From NCBI GenBank assembly GCA_016285885.1, contig JAEERP010000005.1, forward strand, positions 62,001-126,000: DNA of 64,000 bases, in the 5' to 3' direction. A program made the translations under genes and the position numbers. A model generated the notes under the pieces. That model made no database searches. It saw nothing but the letters and a program-made list of their open reading frames with translations, and was not told the DNA's origin. Source of the DNA: Paludibacteraceae bacterium (GTDB lineage Bacteria > Bacteroidota > Bacteroidia > Bacteroidales > Paludibacteraceae). Of the stretch, positions 50,201 to 62,200 are shown one piece after another (the stretch's first letter is position 1; each line of letters begins with the position of its first letter).

Positions 50201-53200
50201 TACACATGGTACGAGTATGATGATAGCAAAACAGACCACAAGGGAGATCCTCTCGGCACTGGCAACAAACTTGAAAAGGAGATCGCCGACACGGCACGCT
50301 TCGTGGTAACAGCCAGCAGCGAGTTCGGATGTGAAAAAGACACCACGATCACTGCGACTGTACACCCTCTGCCAACACTCTCATTCAGCGGTGAGACGGT
50401 CATTTGTGAAGGAGAATCCACTACCCTCACCATCTCTGCCACTTGGCCAACGGGAGTTCAAGGAGGAACAGCGTCCTACTTCTGGCAAGAGATCGACGCA
50501 ACAAACTCAAAAGCCCAAGTGACCGTAAGTCCAAAAGATACAACGACATACCACATCAAGGTCGAGACAGGCAACAACTGTATGATGGATACCTTCATTC
50601 GTGTCAATGTTAAACCGAGACCAATCGTCACCATCAACGATATGAGGGATGGCAACGATAGGATTTGTGAAGGCGAACCATTCGAAATGAATGCGGCAGT
50701 CACCAATCTGACAGGCACTTACAACTACGTTTGGAAAGATTATGACAGCAAGGTCATCACAAACGGAGCAACCTACGCGACGAACAATACAGGCACCTAC
50801 GTCATTGAAAACGACAACAAAAAGTTAAAGCTTTCCATGACGGAGAACATAGAACGTACTTACTGGGCCATCGCGACAGAAGCGGGCGGAACCGGCAAAC
50901 AATGCGCCGACAGTACCAAGTTCACATTGACGCCACTGACCAAACCAGAGGTGAAGATCGCAAACGTCACTCCTGTCTGCGAGAACACGGAGGCCGATAT
51001 TGAAGTAAGCAATGCGCAAAACAGCTACGAATATGTTTGGGACAACGGCAAGACTGGTCCAAGAATCACAGAAACCATCGTTCCTAACGTAGATAACTGG
51101 TTCAAAGTAACGTGCATCAACCCTGCGAACGGATGTCAATCTAAAGACGCGATCCAAGCATCCACAAAACCATACCCAGCCATAGCGCTCTATGACTCCA
51201 CAAACGCTCTGCTTGCAAGCAAAGACATCACCATCTGTAAGGATGCGACACTCAAGGTGACCGCAGGGGTGACAAACGCAAACGGTGCGAGCGTAACGTA
51301 TGATTGGGGCAAAGAAAACGATTTGAGTTTCACACAAGCAAGTGCGACACTCCAAACCACTGTATCCGACGCATACAACTACATCGTCACGGCCGTGATG
51401 AATGGTTGTGAAAGCAAAGACACCATCCACACAGGCTACTACCCTACTCCAGTCGTGACTGTGGACGGTGACAAAAACACTTGCCCGAACGGAGATGCCA
51501 ACCTCAGCGTATCCATCACGGGAGGCAGTGGCAACGCTAGCGACTACACCACGAGGTGGACAAGTGACAAAGCAGTCACTATCGTAAACGGAACAACCGC
51601 CAACACCGTGACCGCCAAGAGCCTGTCATCTGGTACTTATACATTCTACGCCTTCGCGACAGACAATGTACACTCCTGCGACGCGAAGTCAGAACCATTC
51701 ACCGTGGAAGTATGGAATAACCCGACCATCATCGTAACGCCAGACAATAGCGAAGTATGTAAGGGAGAATCGACGAACGTCAGCGCAAAACTGCAGACAG
51801 GCAACGGAAGTTTCACATGGACATATAACGGAAGAACAGAAAATGGAGAAAAGATCAATGTGACGATCCAAGACACTACAACAATCCATGTCAGTGGAAC
51901 AGACGAGAACGGATGTTCCAGCGAGACGGACACGACCATCCGCGTATTGCCAATCCCTACACTGACAATTGAAGGCGAAAAGACTATATGTGAAGGCAAC
52001 ACCAATGGTGTACAAATCCAACTCAGCGGAGCGAAAAAATACTCGGTAGAGAATGTTGGGGACTACACCAGCAACTCCGAGAACGACAAAGTCAACGTGA
52101 CGCTTAAGCCTGAGTCCACCAAAGATTACAACATCACGGGAGTGTTAAACGGATGTACAAACACGGAAAGCGTGACCATCACAGTGAACCCTCTTCCTGA
52201 CGTGAGAATCAACGGAGAGACCAATGGTTCCGGTGCCATCTGCGAAGGCGACAGCATCGTATTGGGAGCCACTAAAGGACTAACAGGATACACATGGACC
52301 GTTTCCAACTTTACTGGAACAAAAAAATACAATACGGTCGGTGATTCATTAGTCATCAAAACAGATGCGACGACCACCCATCAATTGCAAACCATCAACG
52401 TCAGCCTAAAAGCGACAGGAAACAATTGTGAAGATTCCACCACTTACACTATCACCATCAACCCACAACCTGTCTTTACGCTCAAAGCGGAAGAGGCTGT
52501 CTGCGAAAATGGAGAAGTGACATTGAAGATGGAACAAGCGACAAATGCGGAAGCCATCAGAGAAGTGGATTGGGGATCATTAAGTTCTGAGAACAAAAAA
52601 GAGATCACCGTTGCCACAACAAAAGCGGCAGGAGAAACCGAGACATACACCGTCTCAGCGAAATCCATCAACCAGTGTGTTTACACCAACACCGCCAACG
52701 TCGCAATCAAGGCAAATCCATCTTTCTCTATCCAAGGGGAAGAGATTTGTGAGAACGATTACGCAATCATCGAATTGCAAAGCGGTTCGGCAGACAAGTA
52801 CTTCGTGAATGATAACGAAATCACATTCAACCAAGGGAAATGGACGGACGAGACAAGCAGAAGAAATTCCGGCGTCCACACATTGTCCATGACAGGAAAG
52901 AACTATTACACGCTCTCCAACAATGGAACCCTGACATGTGAGAAAACAGAGGATATCATCTTCAATGTGAAGGAATTACCAGACGTGAAGATTACAGCGC
53001 CTAACTTCCTCTGTATCAACTCGACAAACGCCGAGCTCTCTGTCACAGCTGCCAACAAGTATGCATGGTTCAAAGAGAACAACTATCTCGACACAATCGG
53101 CAGAAGCCAGACATTGGCCATAGAGACACCTACCACCAACACCAAATTACACTACTCAGTGGAGGTGACAGTGGGCAAATGTAAGAACATGGACTCTGTC

Positions 53201-56200
53201 AACATCGAAGTGTTCAATACGCCAACGTTCCAAGCTCCAGAGGAACTGATTTATGCATGTAAAGGCTCAGACGTGACACTGACATTCACGGATAACAGTC
53301 CAAGCGGCACATGGACATGGAGTACAGGTGCAACTCAAACACCATCCATCACACTCCCTGACGTGCAAGGCGAAGAAGAGATAACCGTAACCGCCCAAAC
53401 ATCTCAAGGTTGCGAGGCGACAAAGACATTCTTCGTCGAAGCGAAGGAGAACCCAAGCTACCACTTGGAAGGAGATTTGACCGTATGTAAGGGAAGCACA
53501 TCTGATGTGACATTATACACCTCACATAACAACAAACCGCTATGCGACTATATTTGGTTGGGTGAGAGCGACATACAACCAGCAAACGCCCAAAGCATTC
53601 GACTTAACATCAATGAGGTCATCAACGAAAGAAGTGAATTCGTTGTGTCTATGATATCCAATCACATTGGAACAAAAGATTATAACGGCCAAACATTAAA
53701 CGCCAATGTCACATGTAAAAGCAAAGAGATCATCACGCTCGACATTTGGGAATTGCCAGTTATATCTGTAAACGGTGGCAAAGCGGACACCACGGTATGT
53801 GCAGGAAGGCCTGTCACACTCACCGCAACATCCACCGACATAGAGCCGACCTCATGGTCATGGAGAGGAAACAATGTGGGTACCCCGTCCAATACGAGCA
53901 CGGCATCCACCTTCTCAACAACGACAGGTGGAGAAAGCGAGTACATGTATGTCGTGAAAGCGTCGAACAGTCATAATTGTACCGACTCCACTGATTTCAC
54001 CGTATACGTGAACGCATTGCCTCGCATCTCACTTACCGCACCAGACGAGGTGTGTGACGGGACAGACACTATAGCAATAGTTAAGAGTCTGGACAACAAG
54101 GAATTGCTCTACGAATGGGATCGTTCCGGCCTATTCACGACTTCCAACAGGGAAAACATCTCCGTCGGCACGAATGATATCACGGTGAGAGTATCCGCCA
54201 AGGACGAAAACGGATGTACATCAGAGGAAGCATCCAAAGAGATCAAATTCCTTCCTAACCCAGAGCTCTCATTCGTCAATCCTATCGACAACGTATGCTA
54301 CGGAGACAGTGTTACCCTGACTGTTAAAGACACGTCAAACCAAACAACCTTCTATTGGATGGGTGACAAAAACAACACAAAGAGCACCTTCACCAAGAAA
54401 GAGATGACCGAGTTGACCACCTTCACCGTCGTCGGCACAAGAAACGGATGTACCCATACACAGACACGAAATGTGGATGTGTGGAGTCTGCCAACCATCA
54501 AAATCGACGAGGCTCCGAAAACAGCAACATGCTGGAATGGGGAGGTGAATTTGGAAGGCTCCGGTTCCGACATCCAAAAGTATGCATGGAAAGACAACAG
54601 AGCTACCATTTCAAGGAATGCGAGCGATTACAGTTCGGAGAACACCAAGACATACACGAACCTTGTCGAACAGACCACGAAATATCTGTGGGGCATGGAT
54701 TCCCATGGTTGTGTGAACCAAGACAGTGTCATCATCAACATCAATCCATTACCAGCCTTTTCCGTATCAGGCGACACCATCGCCTGCGAGGATGAGAGAA
54801 TCACGATCACAGCCGTCAAAGATGCTTCAACTGTGGGTGGTCTCAACTACGAATGGAAAGACAAGTATGGAAATGTTTTGAGCGACAATGACGAACTCAA
54901 CATCGTCATCACGAAAGACACAACACTCTACGTGAAGGCAACGAACGCCGAGAACTGTAGCAAAGACACCTCCTTCCACATCGCAATGAAGGGAATTCCA
55001 GCCATCCATGCTGTGAAGGATACGCAGAACGTATGTAAAGATGATCCAGCCGAACTAGTTGTCACCTCATCTATGCCAGATGTTGTGTTCAGTTGGGTCG
55101 ACGCAAGGACAGGAGCTAACATCGATGCGAATGACCTGAGCAACAACAACACCACGTTGAAACAGATCGTCTCCACATACAAAGAATACAAGGCGACCGT
55201 CACAAAGAGTTATCCAATCTATGGCACAACCAAGGAGTGCTTCTCTGACACAATATTCAAAATCACACCTTGGGAAAAACCTAACATCCGGTTAAACGGA
55301 CAAATAGAAATATGCCAAGGGGATAGCGTGCTATTGCAGGCTGAAGGTGGTGTGAACGGGAAGTATCACTGGAGTTACAAATACCAAGACAAGAACGACA
55401 ATGAAGTTATCGTTGACACTACTGGAATCAACAACGCCGAGAACACAGACCAACTCAAGCCTGTACCATCAGCAGGTCTGACAACTTACATCGTGGTAGG
55501 TGAAGACGAAAAGACATGTAAGAACACCGCCGACTTCCAAGTCAGGATGAACTACTTGCCAAACTTCACCATCAGCGGTGTGGAAGAAGCTTGCGAAGGA
55601 GAGAAGATTTCCATCTCCGTCGACGCATCGGAAGCATACAACTATATGTGGGACGAAAACGGATACCGTACGACCAAGACGCACGACTATGTGATCGAAA
55701 AGGATACGACCATCCACATCTACGCCATCAATACGGAAACCCGCTGTCAAAAGGATGATAGCATCAGTATTAGCAGCAAGAAACATCCTGACCTGATGTT
55801 ACAACTCGACGACTACGTTTGCTTCGGAGCACCTGCGAACTTCTCCACCTCGTTGAACGACAACGACAGTACGAAGTTCTATTGGTACGAAGGAACAGAT
55901 GTCAGCTTAACTGAGGATAAGGTGGGCAAAGAATGGACGACGAAACCTTTGACCACAGAGTCATGGTTCCATGTACAGGCTCGGAAGAAGTACAAGATCG
56001 CCACATGTACGAGTGACACCACATTCAGGGTGCAAACACTCCAATTGCCGAACATCAAGATCGAGGAGGGGAACAATGTGCCAGCCTGCGAGAACCAGGA
56101 AATCACTATAAAAGCCACAGGAGGCGACAGATATGCTTGGGACACGCATGACACTACCCTCGCGACTTCGACCAAACCGGATACGACATTCACTCCTACA

Positions 56201-59200
56201 AGGAACGGAGAGAAACATATCTTATTGGGAGGTAAGTTCTACGAGAATTACGGCAAGACCTGCTTCAACACAGACTCCACTACCATAACCTTGTACAATT
56301 TGCCGAACTTCACGATCGAAGGACCAACCGACACTTGTCAGGATACGCGCATTGCCCTCACAGGAAAGAGCACGGAGAACCTCTCCTACCTGTGGACGGA
56401 CACATTGGGCAACCCAATATCCAGTCTGAAGAGCCACACATTCCTCATCACGAAGGATACGACAGTGAAGTTGATCGCTTCCAACGCTTTGAAATGTAGC
56501 AATAGTAAGACCTACAGCGTCAAGATGCACAAGTACCCAGAGATCCAACTCGACGACATCACAGATAATGTATGTAAGGGTGCGAAAGGTTTGATACGCG
56601 TCAGCAACACAGAGAGCGACGTGACCAAGGTAGCATATCAATGGTCGGATTGGGGCGAACAAGGAGCCATTCTTAACAGAGACTCCATCACACCAACCGT
56701 GCCTAAGCAGACGCAATACACCGTCACCGCATCCAACATCTACAACAATAACGGAGGAAATTGTCCAAGGTCGTACAAGTACACGATCAACACTTGGGAT
56801 GATCCTACCATTATCGTGGAAAATGTGTCTGTGTGTCCAGGCGAGAAAGCTGTCTTAGTGGCAAGCAGCCCAACCATCAACGACGATAACGCGTTCTCTT
56901 GGGACGGGACAAGCGTACACAGCAAGACTTACGAGACTAATCCTATCACGAGAGACACCGTGCTCATCGTGAGTGCAGTGGACAACAACCATTGCGAAGG
57001 TCACACCTCTGTCAATGTCACGCTTCACCCATTGCCTTCCTTCTCACTGTCAAGCGATGGCCCAGTATGTCGTGGAACCCAAATCAAGGTGAGTGCGGAT
57101 AACATGGGTCTAGAATATGATTGGCACGACATGAAGGGATTCCGCCAAGACATGAACTACACCGAAACACTGAACGAGGACAAGTGGTTGCACATGACAG
57201 CCCGCACAGCATTCGGTTGCGAGAAGGAGGATTCCATCCTCATGAAAGTCAAAGACAACCCTATCTTGTCTCTCTCCATGAAGAACTACGAAGGCAAAGA
57301 CACCAACTACGTTTGCTATGGAGAGGAGATGAAACTAACCGCAGGAGGTGCTAACGGAGGATACTACTGGAGCGTAGGCGGCAAGCAACTCACTGACGAG
57401 GATGGAGCAAGTGAAATAACGCTTTCTCAACTCACTATCCCTGTAAGCGTGAAATTACGAGGCATATCCAATGGATGTGAGTCTACGATAGACACCAGCA
57501 TCAACATCTGGTCGTTGCCAAACATCACGATCGAGGCACAATATGCCAGCGTATGTATCAGGAGCTACGATTCATTGTATGCCAAGGGAGGTGTTCCTGG
57601 CAAGTATACATGGAATGGTCCTGACATCACAGGAAATAATATCCAATGGGCAGGCACACCAGCCTCCGATTTGACAGGGGATGCAGTCAAGGTTTATCTC
57701 GACGCAATGAATAACGCCTCCTTCATGACGAAGTACTATGTCACGGGCGTAGATGAGAACGGATGTAAGAACAGAGGTGACATCGACGTCAAAGTTAACG
57801 AGTTGCCTACCGTCCACATCGAAGGAGACATCGAAGTGTGTCAAGGATCTGAAGCCACGCTCTACGCAAGCGGAACCGCAGAGTCATTCACTTGGATGGT
57901 TGACAATCAGGAGTACTACACGCCAAGCATCAACCCTGTGATAAACGTGAAAGATAGTATACGCGTCACCTTATTCGGAACTGACAACAACGAATGCGAA
58001 GCAGGTGATTTCAGATACATCAAGACCAAACCGATACCGCACATCCTCGTCAACACAAACACAGGTGTGGATACAGTTTGTAAGAACGACAAAGTACGTA
58101 TCGACTTGAAGGCAGTGGATAACAATGGCAAGGAGTTGACCCAAGACGTCACATGGGAGTGGCAAAACGCCAACACCAACAACTATTGGGAAGAGGTCAT
58201 CTCGAACAAGAAAAACTATAACGTGAGAGTGGTCGCAAGAGGATGCTCTAATGACACCACCTTCGGCATAAACGTATGGCCTTTACCTATTTTCGAAATC
58301 AAGGGCGATGATGCAATCTGTATCAATGATAGCACCATATTGACCGCAGAGGACGACAAGAACGGCAACGGACCACTCTCCTACTATTGGACACAAACCC
58401 TCCAAGGCGGAACCGGACAGACAATGACCATCAATGGGAAGACAAGCGCAGACTTGACCGTAGCACCTACGGAGACAACAAGATACACCGCATGGGGAAC
58501 AGACAAGCATGCTTGTAAATCATCTGCCACCCATATGGTAAGAGTAGACGCATTGCCTACCGACCTTATCGTTGTCGCTTCTCCTGCTGACACTATCTGC
58601 GAAGGGGAGAATGTCACATTGAAGGTGTTGGGATCCGGTGTCGACTACACTTGGAGCATAGATGGAACACTTCTCACAAGTGGAGAAGAGTTGACCTACA
58701 AGATAACACAAAACACCATCTTTACCGTGGAAGGAAGGAACGCCAACGGGTGTGACTTCAAAGTCCACAAGACCATCCACATGAAGGAACGTCCAAAGAT
58801 CGAGATCGTGGACAAACCGGATTACGTATGCTACAACACATTGGCTACCGTCAAGGTGAAGGGTGCGGACACTTATCTGTGGGATAACAACGAGACCAAA
58901 GACGAGACCTCAGAAATTCTCCAAATGGATAGGACCTTCAGCGTGACAGGAACAAAGAACGGATGTAAGGCTGATCCGATCACCATCAATGTCCCTGTCA
59001 AGAGCCTTCCTACCATACTCATCTCTTCCGACAAGTTGGACAACGAGATCTGTATGAACGAAAGCATAGGCCTGATCGCAAGTGGAGGAGAGAAAGGCAA
59101 ATACAAATGGGAAGGTGGACAATATACAAGCGACACCATCAAGGTTAGTCCGAAGGAGACAAAGACCTTCACCGTATGGGGAGAAGACGAGTTCGGTTGT

Positions 59201-62200
59201 AAGAACAGCAATGACTACAAAGTCATCGTCCACGAACTTCCTAAACTCCACATCGAGGCATTCTCCGACTTAATCTGCGAAGGTGATGTGGATACTCTTT
59301 GGGTAATCAACGACAACCCTAAAGACGCAAACGGGTCACAGGTATTGTTCAAATCCTACGCTTGGGAAGATGGAGAGACCGTAGAGAAGATCTCCAGCAG
59401 CATCAAGCAGAACAAGATCTTCAAAGTGACGGTAGAAGATATCTACGGATGCGTCAACGACACCACGAAGGAGATCAAGACGAAGCCATATCCTAAGCTG
59501 AGGGTTGATGCGCCGGATTACGTCTGCTTCGAGAACAGTGCTAACGTGACGATCTCCGGAGCTGACAGCTATACTTGGAATGACGGATCTCACGAGAGCC
59601 AATTCTCCAACGTATTACGTAGAGACACCGTCTTTAGCGTGACAGGTGTGACGAACGGATGTCAAACCGACACCACCTTCAACGTGGCGGTAATGCCTTT
59701 GCCAAACATCTGGATCGCATCGAATGTTGATGAGATATGTCTCAACCAAAGCATCACCATGAGGGCAAATGGAGGTGACACCTACGAATGGGATGTGCGT
59801 GACATCGAGACCAACAGCAACAAGGTGGAGACAGTCACCGTGAAGCCAAACAAGGCAGACAAGACTTACACCTACAATGTGATAGGAACAGACCTCAGAG
59901 GATGTAAGAACAATGCTTCCTTCGAAGTAAAAGTGAACCCTGCTCCATCCGTTAAGATTGGCGGTGCATCCGAAATCTGCCAAGGTGACATGGATACGTT
60001 ATGGGTAACGGGTAACGCCATCAAATACACTTGGACCAATACCGGTGAGCAAAGCGATACCATCTACCCTATCATAGACCAAAACACAACCTACAAAGTT
60101 GTCGCAGAGTCGGAGAATGGTTGTACGGCTACGGATAACTTCACGGTTAAGGTCAAAGCATATCCAGTACTCACCATCAATGCGCCGAGTGCGGTATGTC
60201 ACGGTGAAAAAGCCATCATGACGGTTGAGGGCGCTAGCCAATACATGTGGCAGAGCGACCCGACCCTGACCAACAAGAAATACGCTGACACACCAGATAA
60301 GGGTACAACCTATACGGTGAAGGGTACGACGAAAGGATGTACCAGCGAAGCCAGCGTATATGTGGATGTCAACCCACTTCCATATGTTTGGATCACAGGA
60401 AGTGAGAGCGTCTGCGTAAACGACGACATGGTGCTCTCCGCAAATGGAGCCACCTCATACACATGGAGCACCAGACAGACTGGCGAGCACATCAATATCA
60501 AGCCATCAGACGCTACAGACGACCTCAAGATTTGGGTAGTCGGTACGGATGCGAACAATTGTGTCAACCGAGACACCTTCGACATCACCGTACACCCGCT
60601 TCCTGACGTCAAGATTTTGGGAGACAACGCTACATGTAACGGAGATGCCACCCACTTGGAGGCAGTCGGTGCGAAAGACTACATCTGGAGCACTTCTGAG
60701 CAAGGAGCGCACATCTACCCTATCATCACAGGCAATAAGACCTTCACGGTTGAGGGTACGGACGAGTTCGGTTGCAAGAGCACATTCACGAAGACCGTCA
60801 CCCGCAAGTACTACCCAGTTCTCAGCTACACCGCTCCATCTGCGGTTTGCGACGGTTCTGAAGTGAAGATCAGCGTCACGGGTGCATCCCGCTACACATG
60901 GTCAGGTTCAGAGTCTCTGAAAGCCAAAGGAGGAACGATGACCGATACCGTGAGGGAACGTACCATCTACAAGGTAGAGGGTGAAGAGAACGGATGTACC
61001 ACCGTAAGAGAGATCATCATCGACAAGTATGAGTTGCCGACCATCTGGATCAACGGTCCAGCCTCCGTATGTCAAGGATCACAACTGAAACTGAGTGCGA
61101 CAGGAGGTAACACCTACACTTGGGCTTGGGGTGGCAACACATACCGAAACAACACGTTGAGCGACCGTCCTGAAATAACGCAGACCTACCGCGTGACGGG
61201 AACAGACAACCACAAGTGTTCCAACACAGCAGAACACGAAGTCGTTGTAAAACCTACCCCTAAATTCATCGTCAAGGGTGTAACCGAGGTCTGCGAAGGT
61301 ACGGCGACAACACTCACCGCCGAATCAACGGAGAATGTTCAATTGAGCTATAGCTGGAGCAACGGAGCCGGCACGTCAAGCATTACGCCAGTCATCAACA
61401 CGACGACGAAATTCATTGTCGTCGCCAAAGATGCCAACAACTGCGAAAGCACCGTCACCCACACTGTGACCAGCCAAGAGATTCCGGTAGTGACATGGAC
61501 AGGTGTCACCACGCTATGTCAAGGCGAGCGTCTCCAATTGAACGCCAAAGGAGCCAAGTCCTACAAATGGACAAGTTCCGACAAGCCAGGTGTCACACTC
61601 TCCACGACCAATCTGATGACTGACTACCCTACCAACAGCGCAGTTTACATGTTGGAGGGCTCTAGCAACGGATGTGCGGCAGAACCAATCAGCATTCCTG
61701 TCAATGCATTGCCGAACCCGAACTTGACCTACCAGGGTAATACGGTCATCTGCGAGAACTCTCAGTTGACACTTACCGTATACGGAGCCGATACTTACTT
61801 GTGGAACAACGGATCCAGCAACAAGACGATAACGGCCATACCGCCAGCAGGAGACAGTATATTCTCTGTTGTCGGAACGGATAGGAACAAGTGTAAAACA
61901 GAGTTGAAGATCCCTGTCAAGGTAAATAAGAACCCTGACTTCACCTTAGATGGAGACAAGGAGGTTTGTAGGGGTGATTTCGCCACTCTGACCGCCACAG
62001 GAGATGCCTTGACCTACTATTGGGGCTATCAGACGCCAACCTACGACAAGAACATAAGCAACAACGGAGCACCGGTAGGTGTGCAAATCGACATACCTAC
62101 TTACGTCTTCGTCAAAGGTGTGGACGTCAACGGTTGTGAGACGGAGAAGTCGATCGCCGTTCAAATGAAGACACCTCCTACCGTGATGTACTCAGGGAAA